Shown: piece after piece, positions 17,142 to 27,481 of the stretch | Numbering within the stretch: position 1 is the first letter of the stretch | Layout: the number at the start of each line of letters is the position of its first letter | DNA from: Butyrivibrio sp. | GTDB lineage: Bacteria > Bacillota > Clostridia > Lachnospirales > Lachnospiraceae | DNA length: 64,000 bases | NCBI GenBank assembly: GCA_017413105.1 | Contig: JAFPVA010000170.1 | Span: forward strand, 21,174 to 85,173 | Direction: 5' to 3' | Program-made: the position numbers and the translations under genes | Notes under the pieces: generated by a model | What the model saw: the letters and a program-made list of their open reading frames with translations, nothing else | Databases searched by the model: none | Told to the model about the DNA's origin: nothing

Positions 17142-18220
17142 TGAGAGTATTAAATGTATTCTATAACTTTGACCAAGGGGGCGTAGAACGGTTAGGAATA
17201 GCCGTGGCTAATGCTTTGGCGAGTACAGATAATGAGTCATATGTCTGTGTTATCAATGACAATAGAGATGAGAAGCTTTTAAAGCTGTTTAATGAAAATG
17301 TTCATCTTGTTTTGTTGAAGAAGGCCGAGAAGTTAAGAAAGCTTGATTATTTGCATCAGCTGATAAGTCTTATAAAGACTGAAAAGATAGATGTTATGCA
17401 TGTGCATCAGGGAACACTAATGAGCTTTTATTTATTGGTTAAGCTTTTTTGCCCGACCCTGAGAATTTATTTTACTATTCATGATACATATATTTATTCA
17501 GAACTATCGAAGAAAAACAGGACAATTGCCAATATAATCTGCAATAAGATGATTGCTATTTCAGATGCGGTTGTAGACGATATGACCAAGCACGGAGCAC
17601 CGGCAGAAAAAATTAAGCGAGTTTATAACGGTGTTCAATTTACTGATTTTGAAGTAAGAAATGAAAACATTATTACAGATGTACCTGTTGTGGTAAATGT
17701 TGCCCGCTTTTACCCAAAGAAGAAGGGACAGGATACGCTTATCAAAGCAATCTACGTTTTGGTTAGCAGAGGAGAAAAAGTTAAGCTTATTCTGGCCGGA
17801 GGTGAGCTCTATGAAGGTGAAGGTTCTATCTCGAGAATGAAGGAATTGGCCAAGACCCTTGGAGTTCAGGATTATATTGAGTTTCTGGGAAATGTTTCTG
17901 ATGTTAATGCACTGCTTAAAAAAGCAAATGTATTTTGTATTCCCTCAAACTATGAGGGCTTTGGTATTTCTGCCGTAGAAGCAATGGGAACAGGTTTGCC
18001 ATGTATAGCAAGTAATATCATTGGACTTGACGAAGTAGTCAACTCTGATGAACTTGGCTTGAAATTCAATGCTGGAAATCATGAAGAACTTGCTGACGCT
18101 ATCCAGAAAGTAATACATTCTTTGGATAGCTATGATCCCAAAAGAATTGCTCAAAATGTCAGAGAGAGATTTTCTATAGAAACAATGATCCATGAATTAC
18201 TTCAGGTTTATGGAGAATAA
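17141..18220 (+). CDS. GT4-family glycosyltransferase
   Basis: 359 aa GT-B enzyme. The acceptor-side GG-x-ER pattern is seen at the N-terminus (FDQGGVERLG), and NVARFYPKKKGQDTLI near residue 185 and PSNYEGFGISAVEAMGTGLP near 268 mark the nucleotide-sugar site. Start and stop codons overlap the neighbours by one base each (TAATG), a sign of one operon. Likely adds one sugar to the lipid-linked repeat unit on the cytoplasmic face; specificity unknown. Confidence 0.88.
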   Translation: MRVLNVFYNFDQGGVERLGIAVANALASTDNESYVCVINDNRDEKLLKLFNENVHLVLLKKAEKLRKLDYLHQLISLIKTEKIDVMHVHQGTLMSFYLLVKLFCPTLRIYFTIHDTYIYSELSKKNRTIANIICNKMIAISDAVVDDMTKHGAPAEKIKRVYNGVQFTDFEVRNENIITDVPVVVNVARFYPKKKGQDTLIKAIYVLVSRGEKVKLILAGGELYEGEGSISRMKELAKTLGVQDYIEFLGNVSDVNALLKKANVFCIPSNYEGFGISAVEAMGTGLPCIASNIIGLDEVVNSDELGLKFNAGNHEELADAIQKVIHSLDSYDPKRIAQNVRERFSIETMIHELLQVYGE

Positions 18221-19104
18221 TGGAGTTTTTTGTAATGGTATGCATAATCCTAATAAATTACAACGGAAAAGTTGATACAGAAGAATGTATTAAGAGCATC
18301 AAGAAAAACCAGACTGATTATAAAATAATTATCGTCGATAACAATTCATCGAATGGGAAGGTAGAGTATAACGATGTTATTGATAAAAAGAGCTGTGAAA
18401 TAGTATATCTGGATGAAAATATAGGATTTGCGGCAGGAAATAACATTGGTATTGAATGTGCCCAAAAGTACAATCCAGATTATCTGTTGCTACTTAACAA
18501 TGATACTGTTGTTGAAGCTGATTTTTTAAACAGCATTGTGGCAAAATCGAAGGAATACAATGACAATGCTGTAATTACTACTAAGATTGTTTATTATGAC
18601 GACAATGAGTATTTGTGGTATGGTGGTTGCAAATTTGATGGCAGTACTGGAGAATACAAGATTCTAGGCATCGGCGAAAAAGATTCTGATTTTTATAATG
18701 TCGAGAAGTATGTAGAATACATAACCGGATGCGTTATGCTTTTTCCTTGTAAGGTGTTAGATATAATAGGGAAGATGAGCGAAGATTATTTTTTATATTA
18801 CGAAGACGCTGATTATTGTGAACGAATTAGAAGAGCAAATGTAAAAATGGTATATGTTCCTGAAATCACTGTTTATCATAAAGAGAGTAGAAGCACAAAA
18901 AAGGGGAGTGATATATATCAGTATTATATTCTCCGCAATTACCTAATGTTTATTCAGCGATATAGCTCGGATAAAACAAAATATATTATTAAGAAGTTTT
19001 TCAAGTCATTAAAAGAAGTTGTTCGAGCTCGAATGAATTATACTGTTTGGAAAAAAGCTTGGGGTGATTTCGTTAGAGGTAATATTGGTAAGGCTTTTTT
19101 GTAA
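18220..19104 (+). CDS. GT2-family glycosyltransferase (rhamnosyltransferase-like)
   Basis: 294 aa GT-A enzyme. IILINYNGKVDTEECIKSI opens the nucleotide-binding fold, IIVDNNS follows, and the metal-binding DxD-type motif is NNDT near residue 93. YYEDADYCERIRRA near 190 is typical of WbbL-like rhamnosyltransferases. With rmlBDAC in the same locus, dTDP-rhamnose is a reasonable but unproven donor. ATG 18220 has GGAG upstream; ATG 18238 is an alternative start. The gene is noticeably AT-rich compared with the block near 5 kb. Confidence 0.85.
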   Translation: MEFFVMVCIILINYNGKVDTEECIKSIKKNQTDYKIIIVDNNSSNGKVEYNDVIDKKSCEIVYLDENIGFAAGNNIGIECAQKYNPDYLLLLNNDTVVEADFLNSIVAKSKEYNDNAVITTKIVYYDDNEYLWYGGCKFDGSTGEYKILGIGEKDSDFYNVEKYVEYITGCVMLFPCKVLDIIGKMSEDYFLYYEDADYCERIRRANVKMVYVPEITVYHKESRSTKKGSDIYQYYILRNYLMFIQRYSSDKTKYIIKKFFKSLKEVVRARMNYTVWKKAWGDFVRGNIGKAFL

Positions 19105-19119
19105 TTATTAGAAAGGTTT

Positions 19120-20379
19120 ATGATGAAAGACAAATTAATAATTAATCGAGAATCTTTAGACATTTTTATCATATATCTAATCATTTTGATGGATTGTAAC
19201 TATTTGTTCTTATTTCCAATTCCTGCACCTTTAACGGTTTATTGGAGTCCATATGTAAAGTTCGCTTTGGTTTTTATCTCGTTAGTATACACGATAATAA
19301 TTCGAGGATGGAGAATAAATAATAAATTCATAAAAAGATATTTGATTCTTCTTACCATTAGTTTCATGTGCGTATCACTACTCTCAAATCATTATTATCC
19401 AGATGAGAAGATACATAATCATATTTTGCAATATGGTGGTGTATTTTTGGTGGTTTTCGCCTTTCCATTAATTGCCTATTTTAAGAGATGTGGAAGTTAT
19501 GAACCTTTTCTAAAGGGAATCAATGTTATCGCTTTTCTGATTTATATGTTGTTTATAGGGCAATTAGTACTTTCTAAGATTGGCGGACCATTCGTTCTTA
19601 GTTTGTATCATTCTACACGTTATGGTAACTTGCGAATGGGCCTCTCAATTATAGGAAATGTAATGGTCATCTATAATTTTTGTCGTTTATTATATGATGA
19701 TGAATCCAACAAAGCGTTTAATGCGATTCAATTGGTATTGGGATTATTTTGTGTCTTTGTAATACAGCAGACCAGAGCATATGAAATCGCTTTTTGTATT
19801 GTTTTGGGTATTCTTACTGTTTTTAAGGGAAATAAGACATTTAAACAGCAGATATTTCTTATACTTGCATTTTTGGCAGCTATAATTGTGATAGCAACAG
19901 GTGTATTAGATACGTTCTTGGCATCATTTACTTCAGGATCTGAAGTTGCAAGTACAGAAATAAGACAAGTTGCTTACTTATATTTCTTCTATACATTTTT
20001 GGAGAATCCTTTATGGGGACATGGATTCCTTACAGATTCTTCATATCAGAGTATTAAGGTAGGACCTTGGGGATATTTTTATTATGCAGATACCGGAATT
20101 GTAGGTTTACTCGCGCAATGGGGCCTTTTTGTAATTCCTGTATATATCTATCCATTTATTTACTGGACAAAGCTATTAATAAAAAAACGTCATGAGAAGA
20201 TAGATCCTTTTCTTGTTGGTTTAATTATATTTTTGATTGCTCTGTCACCAACGCTGCTTTGTTTAAATCCAGAGCGAGTGCTGATATGGCCGATTTGTTT
20301 TGCATTGTTTGTTTTTCTTGAAGGAACTGAAAAACAGGAGGATGATCGTCAGTCATTGTTATGGTTTGGAAATATGTAA
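19120..20379 (+). CDS. Wzy-like polysaccharide polymerase
   Basis: 419 aa, strongly hydrophobic, with about ten to twelve membrane segments and a larger outside loop around residues 270-320. It resembles O-antigen/capsule repeat-unit polymerases in layout and in NPLWGHGFLTDS near residue 297, a motif position often seen in Wzy/WaaL proteins. It sits between a rhamnosyltransferase-like GT2 and a flippase, the classic place. Wzy proteins are poorly conserved, so the call rests on topology and context. AT-rich. Confidence 0.75.
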   Translation: MMKDKLIINRESLDIFIIYLIILMDCNYLFLFPIPAPLTVYWSPYVKFALVFISLVYTIIIRGWRINNKFIKRYLILLTISFMCVSLLSNHYYPDEKIHNHILQYGGVFLVVFAFPLIAYFKRCGSYEPFLKGINVIAFLIYMLFIGQLVLSKIGGPFVLSLYHSTRYGNLRMGLSIIGNVMVIYNFCRLLYDDESNKAFNAIQLVLGLFCVFVIQQTRAYEIAFCIVLGILTVFKGNKTFKQQIFLILAFLAAIIVIATGVLDTFLASFTSGSEVASTEIRQVAYLYFFYTFLENPLWGHGFLTDSSYQSIKVGPWGYFYYADTGIVGLLAQWGLFVIPVYIYPFIYWTKLLIKKRHEKIDPFLVGLIIFLIALSPTLLCLNPERVLIWPICFALFVFLEGTEKQEDDRQSLLWFGNM

Positions 20380-20409
20380 TAAAAATGGAAAAAAGGATTT
20401 TGGAATCAG

Positions 20410-21963
20410 ATGAAAATTGAAAGAACAAAAAATGCTTCCAGAAATGTTGTTTTTGGAACTATACGTAAAGCGTATCAGTTGATTGTCCCCTTTTTCATGC
20501 GAACTGTCATCGTATATTTGCTGGGACCGGGATATGCAGGACTGAATAATCTATTTACTTCGGTTTTACAGGTTTTGAATCTTGCGGAGCTTGGCGTTGG
20601 ATCGGCAATGACTTTTTCTATGTATAAGCCTATTGCTGAAGACGACAAAGATAAAATATGCGCATTGATGAAGCTGTATCGCCTATATTATAGAGTGATC
20701 GGAATTGTAGTTGGTATTATAGGCCTTTCGCTGTTGCCGTTTATTCCATCATTGATAAAATCAGATTTACCTGAGAATGTAAATGTATATGTTCTTTATT
20801 TGATGAATCTGGCTGCGACTGTTCTGACCTATTGGTTGTTTTCATATAGAAATTGTATTTTGACAGCGCATCAGAGAATTGATGTACCGCATAGAATTGC
20901 GTTGGTAACTGACACCATCAAATATATAGTTCAGGTTTTTGTATTATTTGCATTTCATGATTATTACTTATACGTACTGGCTATATTGTTTACACAGGTG
21001 ATCAATAACTGTACTACTGCGTTTATGTCTGCAAAACTATACCCGCAATACTCACCTAAGGGAAATCTTGCAAAAGACGAAGTGCGTTTTATCAACGGCC
21101 GAATAAGAGATTTGTTTACCTCAAAGCTTGGCGGCGTTATCCTTAATTCTTCTGATTCAATAGTTGTTTCTGCTTTTTTGGGCTTAAATATGCTTACTAT
21201 ATATCAGAACTATTATTTTATTGTTTCTGCCATAATGGGCTTTGTCACTATTATTTTCACTTCAATTTCTGCCGGAATAGCGAATAGTTTAGTTACAGAA
21301 ACCTTAGACAAAAATTTCAATGATATGAAAAAACTCTGCTTTATGATTTCCTGGATATCAGGATTTTGTTGCGCTTGTTTCCTGGCTATAATGCAGCCTT
21401 TTATGGAAATATGGATGGGAAAAGAGCTGATGCAGGATATTATGTTTGTTGTTTTCTTCTGTATGTATTTTTATATATTAGAGATAATGACAGTTATAAA
21501 TGTGTATAAAGACTCTGCAGGATTGTGGCATGAGGATAGATTCAGACCTTTGGCTTCGGCATTTGCCAATCTTTTGATGAACGTTATTATGGTTCAGTTC
21601 TGGGGATTATATGGCGTAATTTTATCAACTGTTTTAGCTGTTATTTTGGTAAGTATGCCATGGCTTCTAAACAATCTGTTTTCACTTTTGTTTACAAGAG
21701 AACAGTTAAAAGTTTTCCTGAAAAAGAATGCTAAATATCTGTGTATCGTTGTAGTGGTTTTGGCATTTAATACATTTATTTGTTCTTTCGTGAACTTGGG
21801 ATTGTGGGGAACAGTAATCATAAGATTGGCTATATGCATAATAGTACCTAATGTTTTATTCTACTTGATTTACAGAAGAACAGACGAGTTTAAGCAGAGT
21901 GTCATTTTGGTAGATAAAATGACAAAAGGGCGCTTACATTTGAGTAAAGTGTTGGGATGTTAA
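20410..21963 (+). CDS. Wzx-like oligosaccharide flippase
   Basis: 517 aa with about twelve to fourteen membrane segments and the polysaccharide-transporter opening KNASRNVVFGTIRKAYQLI, then LGPGYAGLNNLF. This pattern is typical of Firmicutes Wzx/MOP-family flippases, which move undecaprenyl-linked repeat units across the membrane. The N-terminus is short and basic before the first helix. It directly follows the Wzy-like gene. A small gap without a terminator leads to the next transferase. Confidence 0.85.
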   Translation: MKIERTKNASRNVVFGTIRKAYQLIVPFFMRTVIVYLLGPGYAGLNNLFTSVLQVLNLAELGVGSAMTFSMYKPIAEDDKDKICALMKLYRLYYRVIGIVVGIIGLSLLPFIPSLIKSDLPENVNVYVLYLMNLAATVLTYWLFSYRNCILTAHQRIDVPHRIALVTDTIKYIVQVFVLFAFHDYYLYVLAILFTQVINNCTTAFMSAKLYPQYSPKGNLAKDEVRFINGRIRDLFTSKLGGVILNSSDSIVVSAFLGLNMLTIYQNYYFIVSAIMGFVTIIFTSISAGIANSLVTETLDKNFNDMKKLCFMISWISGFCCACFLAIMQPFMEIWMGKELMQDIMFVVFFCMYFYILEIMTVINVYKDSAGLWHEDRFRPLASAFANLLMNVIMVQFWGLYGVILSTVLAVILVSMPWLLNNLFSLLFTREQLKVFLKKNAKYLCIVVVVLAFNTFICSFVNLGLWGTVIIRLAICIIVPNVLFYLIYRRTDEFKQSVILVDKMTKGRLHLSKVLGC

Positions 21964-22001
21964 CATCTTTGATTAGGTGTAAAAGTATAGTATGAGAGGA
22001 A

Positions 22002-23141
22002 ATGAATAAAAGAATGGCAGATAGGACTAAGATTGGTTTTCTTTATATGGGAAATCCCACAGATACAAAGTATTGGAGCGGAACTGTATCTAATCTCCAT
22101 AAAATAATTTCAAAATCAGATAAAGTGGAATTGGTTGATATTGTTGTCAAGCCGCATCGGTTATCTGCAAAATTATATAAAGCAGTAAGAGTACTTTCGC
22201 TAAAGAAGAATGAGATCTCTTTTCTATCAGCTTTTTTGAACTCTCGTGCAGCTGATCGAATGATAGAGGAATCTAATTGTGAATATATTTTTGCACCTGC
22301 ATGCAGTAAGCTGATCTACTCAGGAAGAAAGGCTTTGAAGAACAAAAAACTGATCTATTTGAGTGATGCTACATATCATAACATGATTGGGTACTATTTT
22401 TTCCATTCGAAGCATGATCAGAGAATTGCAGATATGTGGGAGAGTACATCTCATAAATTGGCTTCAGCAATCATATTCCCGGCTGAGTGGTCGTTTGATG
22501 ATGCAATGAATTATTATCACACGCCTAAGGAAAAGATAAAACTATTAAAGTTTGGGGCAAATATTGAGGATGTCGGATCTAAGGTAATAAAGCCGGGAAA
22601 AGATAAGTATAAGCTTCTTCTTATTGGAGTTGATTACGTTAGAAAAGGGGTTGATGTTGCAATCGAAACAGTCAAGCGCTTAAACGAATCTTCATCTACT
22701 GTAAAATATGAGCTGACCATTGTTGGCTTAAATAAGCCGGATATTGATATTCCGGATTATGTTACTTTCTTGGGAAAACTTCGCAAGGATAGGGAAGACG
22801 AATTAAAGAGACTGATTGATTGCTATAAATCTCATGATATTTTTATTTTGCCTACTAAGGCAGAGTGTTCTGCGATTGTATTTTCAGAAGCATCCATGTT
22901 TGGACTTCCTGTGTTTACATATGCAACAGGTGGAACTACCGATTATGTGAAAGATGGAGTCTCAGGAAGATGCCTGGAGCCTTCTTGTGGTGCAGATGAT
23001 TTTGCTAAAGCTATTTCAAGCGCCATAGAGAATGGTGATGTTGAAAAATTCTCAATCGGCGCTCGTAAGAAGTATGAAGAAGAGCTAAATTGGAATACCT
23101 GGCTTGAAAAATTCGAGAGCGTTGTAGAAGAATTAGCTTGA
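22002..23141 (+). CDS. GT4-family glycosyltransferase
   Basis: 379 aa GT-B enzyme with LLLIGVDYVRKGVDVAIETV near residue 205 and LPTKAECSAIVFSEASMFGLP near 285, the usual donor-binding segments. An N-terminal KIGFLYMGNPTDTKYWSG patch forms the first Rossmann loop. ATG 22002 is very close to the AGAGGA site, and the in-frame ATG at 22014 is an equally likely start. Context suggests repeat-unit assembly; the donor is unknown. Confidence 0.83.
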   Translation: MNKRMADRTKIGFLYMGNPTDTKYWSGTVSNLHKIISKSDKVELVDIVVKPHRLSAKLYKAVRVLSLKKNEISFLSAFLNSRAADRMIEESNCEYIFAPACSKLIYSGRKALKNKKLIYLSDATYHNMIGYYFFHSKHDQRIADMWESTSHKLASAIIFPAEWSFDDAMNYYHTPKEKIKLLKFGANIEDVGSKVIKPGKDKYKLLLIGVDYVRKGVDVAIETVKRLNESSSTVKYELTIVGLNKPDIDIPDYVTFLGKLRKDREDELKRLIDCYKSHDIFILPTKAECSAIVFSEASMFGLPVFTYATGGTTDYVKDGVSGRCLEPSCGADDFAKAISSAIENGDVEKFSIGARKKYEEELNWNTWLEKFESVVEELA

Positions 23142-23165
23142 CGCAAGCTTTTAAGGAAATAACAT

Positions 23166-24299
23166 ATGAAGATTGGAATATTAACATACCATAAATCAAT
23201 AAATTATGGTTCGGTTTTGCAGGCCTGGGCGACAAAGGATCTTTTGGAAAGAATGGGACATTCTGCAGAAGTTATTGATTATGAACCGGGTGCTCTTAAA
23301 GATTTTTATAAGCTGTATTCGTCAGGACATGGCGTAAAGGCACTTGCTAGAAAAGTAGTAAGGATGCCTATAGCAAAGATCAAAAAAAATCAACAGAGAA
23401 ACTTTGAAGTATTTAGAAACAGATTTCTTAACTTAAGTAGTTTTACACTGGGAAAGAATGATGATTTCAAAATAATTGAAGACAGTTATGATTGGGTAAT
23501 ATGCGGAAGTGATCAGATCTGGAATGTTCATGCGATGGACTCTGATGATATATATTTCCTGCCTGATGTTAATGTCAAGAAGATAGCTTTATCAGTTAGT
23601 GTAAATAATACAGATTTTACCGAGCCAAGATGCAATGAAGAAATGAAGCGTTGGATTTCGGACTTTGATTTCTTGACCTGCAGAGAAGAAAGTGGGGCAA
23701 AAAAAATAGCAGGATTTCTTGAGGGAAAGCGCGAAGTCAGGACATTTTTGGATCCTACATTAATGCATAATAAAGAGGATTTTTATCCTTTATGCAGTGG
23801 CAGGGTCATAAAAAAGCCATATATATTCCTGTATAAGGTATGGAGCGGAAAAGACAGTTATAAACTGGTTTCTGAGCTTGGAAAGAAACTGAATCTTCCT
23901 GTATATACAATGTTCATGCATAATAGCATGAAAGAATTATGCATGGTGGAATCCGGTGGGGTTAAGGTGATAAAAAAGGATACCAGTCCCAGTGATTATC
24001 TCAGCCTTATCAGATATGCCGATTATGTTGTTACAGATTCGTTTCATGGCACTGCTTTTTCTCTTATCTTTGAAAAAAAGTTTATCTGCGTAAGAGAAAA
24101 GGATACTAAGGGCCGTGACAAAAATGATGAAAGAATACTGAATATCCTTCATGTTGTTGGATTGGATGACAGATACATAGCGCTGGACAGTATTTTTACT
24201 TATCCTATTTCTGAGAAAATTGATTATTCAACAGTTACCGATAGGAGAATGAGAATTGCAAACGATAATATCTCCACATTGAAAAAGGTGATTGGCTAA
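23166..24299 (+). CDS. Polysaccharide pyruvyl transferase family protein (first copy)
   Basis: 377 aa. It begins with KIGILTYHKSINYGSVLQAW and has VICGSDQIWN near residue 115, DPTLM near 195, and VVTDSFHGTAFSLIF near 285, all hallmarks of the CsaB/PssM-like pyruvyltransferase family. These enzymes transfer pyruvate from phosphoenolpyruvate to a sugar as a ketal. The next gene is an FrhB-like iron-sulfur protein, and the same pair recurs at 26297-28679. The family call is firm, the acceptor unknown. Confidence 0.88.
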   Translation: MKIGILTYHKSINYGSVLQAWATKDLLERMGHSAEVIDYEPGALKDFYKLYSSGHGVKALARKVVRMPIAKIKKNQQRNFEVFRNRFLNLSSFTLGKNDDFKIIEDSYDWVICGSDQIWNVHAMDSDDIYFLPDVNVKKIALSVSVNNTDFTEPRCNEEMKRWISDFDFLTCREESGAKKIAGFLEGKREVRTFLDPTLMHNKEDFYPLCSGRVIKKPYIFLYKVWSGKDSYKLVSELGKKLNLPVYTMFMHNSMKELCMVESGGVKVIKKDTSPSDYLSLIRYADYVVTDSFHGTAFSLIFEKKFICVREKDTKGRDKNDERILNILHVVGLDDRYIALDSIFTYPISEKIDYSTVTDRRMRIANDNISTLKKVIG

Positions 24300-24314
24300 T
24301 AGCGGAGGACTGAT

Positions 24315-25415
24315 GTGAAACTTGTTTGCGAAAAAAATAAGTGTGCCGGTTGTATGGCATGTGTAGATGCCTGTCCTGCAAAGGCAGTAACGGTGCGTGA
24401 TGAGGTAAAGTGCTTTAATGCAGTTATTGATGAAAGCAAATGCCTTAATTGTAATTTATGCCATAAAATCTGTCAGCAGAAAAATTCACCGGTTCACAGA
24501 GAGCCGATTTATTGGAAACAGGGGTGGTCTAACTCTGAAGAAACACGAAAAACTTCTTCTTCCGGAGGCTTTGCATATGAGCTGATGAAAACATTTGTCG
24601 GCAGGGGAGGATATGTTTGCAGCTGCAGATTTGATAAAGGATTATTCACGTTTTATATAACTAATAAGATTGATGAATTGAGAAGCTTTAGTGGATCAAA
24701 ATATGTCAAGAGTAATCCTGTTGGAATATATAAACAGATCAAGGAATTACTAAAGAATGGACAGCAGGTGCTATTTGTTGGATTGCCCTGCCAGGTAGCA
24801 AGTCTTATCAATTTTACGAATAATAACCCTAACCTTTTTACTGTTGATCTAATATGCCATGGAACACCATCGCCAAAGGTGTTAGAGTCTTTTTTGAAAT
24901 CCAAAAAGATAAAATTAAACGATGTTGAGCATATTGCTTTTAGAACAGGTGATGGATTCATGGTTGTTCCTGATGGGGCTCGTTTGGCTGGAGGCAATGG
25001 GCAAGATTATTATATTATCCCTTTTATTGATGGAGACTCCTATACAGAGAATTGTTACTCCTGTGAACATGCATCCATCAACAGAGTATCAGATATTACA
25101 ATTGGCGATTCATGGGGAAGTAAGCTTCCGGATGAAATGAAGAAGAATGGAGTTTCTCTGGCATTATGCCAGACGGAAAAGGGAAGAAAACTGCTGGAAG
25201 AATCTGATGTTACTCTATATGATGTTGATATTGATGCAGCCAAGGCTAGCAATCCACAGTTAGTGGGGCCTTCAAAATGCACAGGCCATAGAGACAAGCT
25301 ATTATCAGGGGTGGCAAAATGTATAGGGTATAATTCAATAATACGAAGAACATATACCAAGAGGTATTATAGGAGTTTGTTCCGCAGGGTATGCAGAAAG
25401 ATTGGTTTGAAGTGA
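24315..25415 (+). CDS. FrhB-like iron-sulfur protein (first copy)
   Basis: 366 aa. Two complete [4Fe-4S] ferredoxin motifs occupy the N-terminus (C10, C13, C16, C20 and C43, C46, C49, C53). The rest resembles the coenzyme F420 hydrogenase/dehydrogenase beta subunit (FrhB), with SGGFAYELM near residue 77, GLPCQVASL near 156 and ITIGDSWG near 260. Members inside glycan loci do not accompany a hydrogenase and their reaction is unknown. A redox step on a sugar or on pyruvyl groups is a guess. The start is GTG with GGAGG 6 nt upstream. It pairs with the pyruvyltransferase gene before it. Confidence 0.82.
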   Translation: MKLVCEKNKCAGCMACVDACPAKAVTVRDEVKCFNAVIDESKCLNCNLCHKICQQKNSPVHREPIYWKQGWSNSEETRKTSSSGGFAYELMKTFVGRGGYVCSCRFDKGLFTFYITNKIDELRSFSGSKYVKSNPVGIYKQIKELLKNGQQVLFVGLPCQVASLINFTNNNPNLFTVDLICHGTPSPKVLESFLKSKKIKLNDVEHIAFRTGDGFMVVPDGARLAGGNGQDYYIIPFIDGDSYTENCYSCEHASINRVSDITIGDSWGSKLPDEMKKNGVSLALCQTEKGRKLLEESDVTLYDVDIDAAKASNPQLVGPSKCTGHRDKLLSGVAKCIGYNSIIRRTYTKRYYRSLFRRVCRKIGLK

Positions 25416-25428
25416 TGAGGAGAGTTTT

Positions 25429-26262
25429 ATGTCCAAAATCGTTTTTTTAATATTGAACTATAACAGCATGCAGGAGCTTGTCTGCTGCGAGAAGTCAATA
25501 CGAGAAAATTGCACAGATTATCATATCGTTGTTGTTGATAATGGCTCAAAAAAAGAAGAAGTATCAGAACTGGAGGCTTTTTGCAAAGAGGATCCAAAGA
25601 TAACTTTATTGGTGAATCCTGAGAATTTCGGATTTGCAAGAGGGAACAATGTTGGGTTCAGATATATCAGAGAAAACATTGATTGTGATTATATAGCCAT
25701 GATCAATAGCGATACTCTGATAATGGATAAGTCATTTACCGATCTGGTAGATGAAGCTTATAAAGAGTATAAATTTGCCGTTATGGGTCCTGATGTCCTG
25801 CCGTCTCATTCTAATCCGATGATCAATGAGCCTGATTCGAAGGAAAAAGTTCTTAAGCACATTAAAGAGACGGAAAGACAGATTCGAATCATGAAGATTC
25901 CGGGTATTAATTTTTTATATCTTTGTATCAATAAGATAAAAGTAAAGCTTCAGTCGCAGAAGGCTTCACAGATTACAGAGCCCGTTGTGAATTGTGAATT
26001 GCATGGATGCTTTTTGATTTTTTCAAGACTGTACAGATTGGATGGGTTATGTGATGAGACCTTCCTGTATGGTGAAGAGGACTTGCTGGCTAAAGCCTGC
26101 CGTGATAATGGCTTGACTTTACTGTATTATCCAAAGTTAAAAATCATACATAACGAGAGTAAGGCTACTAAGAAAAGCATGCCCGATTTAATAGGAAGAA
26201 AATTGTTCTTTTTGAATAATCGTTTGGACTCATATTATGTGTTGTTGAAGAAATATGAATAA
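25429..26262 (+). CDS. GT2-family glycosyltransferase
   Basis: 277 aa GT-A enzyme. It starts IVFLILNYNSMQELVCCEKSI, with VVVDNGS following, NSDT near residue 93 as the metal-binding motif, and LYGEEDLLAKACRDN near 208 in the rhamnosyltransferase-like position. An inserted basic helical segment lies around residues 140-180. AGGAGAG lies upstream of the start. It lies between the two pyruvyltransferase/FrhB pairs in the same direction. Confidence 0.85.
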   Translation: MSKIVFLILNYNSMQELVCCEKSIRENCTDYHIVVVDNGSKKEEVSELEAFCKEDPKITLLVNPENFGFARGNNVGFRYIRENIDCDYIAMINSDTLIMDKSFTDLVDEAYKEYKFAVMGPDVLPSHSNPMINEPDSKEKVLKHIKETERQIRIMKIPGINFLYLCINKIKVKLQSQKASQITEPVVNCELHGCFLIFSRLYRLDGLCDETFLYGEEDLLAKACRDNGLTLLYYPKLKIIHNESKATKKSMPDLIGRKLFFLNNRLDSYYVLLKKYE

Positions 26263-26296
26263 TATGTACGGGATGAGTAGTTTAGGGGAAGTTTAA

Positions 26297-27481
26297 ATGA
26301 AAAGAAGAATTGGATTATATGGCTGTATGGTAAATAATGACAACATGGGCTGCTGTGCACTTACATATAGCTTAATCAATACGATTGAAAAATGGAGTAA
26401 GGAAAATAAGGAAGACGTTGTCTACGTCATCTTTGAGAGAAATCCTGATGCTGAAAAGGTAGCTGAACTGGCTAAGGCGTTAGGAATTGATAAAGAGAGA
26501 GTTGTATCGGAACTGTCTGCTCGTTTTATAAGACTTAACGAGTGGAAAGTAAATAAAAAATGTAAAAAGAAGATTGCTGAATGTGACATTGTTATTGATC
26601 TGACGCAGGGAGACAGCTTCACCGATATTTATGGTATGAGCAGATTTATCTCTTATTCTTTAGATAAGCTGACAGTTGAAAAGCTGGGTGTTCCGCTAAT
26701 ACTTGGCCCACAGACATATGGCCCGTTTAGACATTCCTTTGCCAAGAGTATTGCCAAAAAAGCAATCAATAATGCATGTTTTGTAATGTCGAGAGATGTT
26801 TTGTCGAAGAGCTATTTAGATGATTTAAAGGTGAAAAAGGAAGTAGTTGTAGGGACAGATCTGGCAATTGGTTTACCTTATAACAAGTGTGATAAGAAAA
26901 AGAACAGTGTAGGAATTAATATATCAGGGCTGTTATGGCCGGATAAGATTGAGGTAGGAACTGATAGAAAGTTTACGCTTAAGTGTGATTATAAGGAATT
27001 TATGGTCAATACGACCAAACTTTTTTTGAAAAAAGGATATGATGTTTTTTTTATTTCACATGTAGGAGCAGATTATCCTGCGTGCAGTGAAATGAAGAAA
27101 CTATTTCCTGAGACTACTCTTGTAGACCAATTTGTAACACCTGTTGAGGCTAAGACTTTTATTTCCGGTCTGAATTTATTTATTGGTGCCAGAATGCACG
27201 CTACTATTGCCGCCCTTTCATCAGGAGTACCGGTGATTCCTGTTGCTTATAGCAGAAAATTTAAAGGACTTTTTGAGAATTGTCAGTATGACATTGGGAT
27301 TGACTTGACGGAATTAGACGACGCAGAATGTATGGAAAAAATGGTGTTTTATTCTGACCATGTAAATGATATTCAGGAAAAAGTGCTTAAAAGCAGAGAA
27401 GTGGCTATTAAGAAGCATGAGGAAATGAGTAAGTGCTTGTGTGGCAAAATCTTTATGGAAGGTATATCTAATAATGAATAA
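26297..27481 (+). CDS. Polysaccharide pyruvyl transferase family protein (second copy)
   Basis: 394 aa of the same superfamily as the copy at 23166 but clearly divergent. Its N-terminus is GLYGCMVNNDNMGCCALTYS, with ILGPQTYGPF near residue 136 and ISGLNLFIGARMHATIAALS near 290 in place of the SFHGT motif. It looks closer to WcaK/CsaB-type members. AGGGGAAG lies upstream of the start. The next gene begins 8 nt before its stop, so the pair is translationally coupled. Confidence 0.85.
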   Translation: MKRRIGLYGCMVNNDNMGCCALTYSLINTIEKWSKENKEDVVYVIFERNPDAEKVAELAKALGIDKERVVSELSARFIRLNEWKVNKKCKKKIAECDIVIDLTQGDSFTDIYGMSRFISYSLDKLTVEKLGVPLILGPQTYGPFRHSFAKSIAKKAINNACFVMSRDVLSKSYLDDLKVKKEVVVGTDLAIGLPYNKCDKKKNSVGINISGLLWPDKIEVGTDRKFTLKCDYKEFMVNTTKLFLKKGYDVFFISHVGADYPACSEMKKLFPETTLVDQFVTPVEAKTFISGLNLFIGARMHATIAALSSGVPVIPVAYSRKFKGLFENCQYDIGIDLTELDDAECMEKMVFYSDHVNDIQEKVLKSREVAIKKHEEMSKCLCGKIFMEGISNNE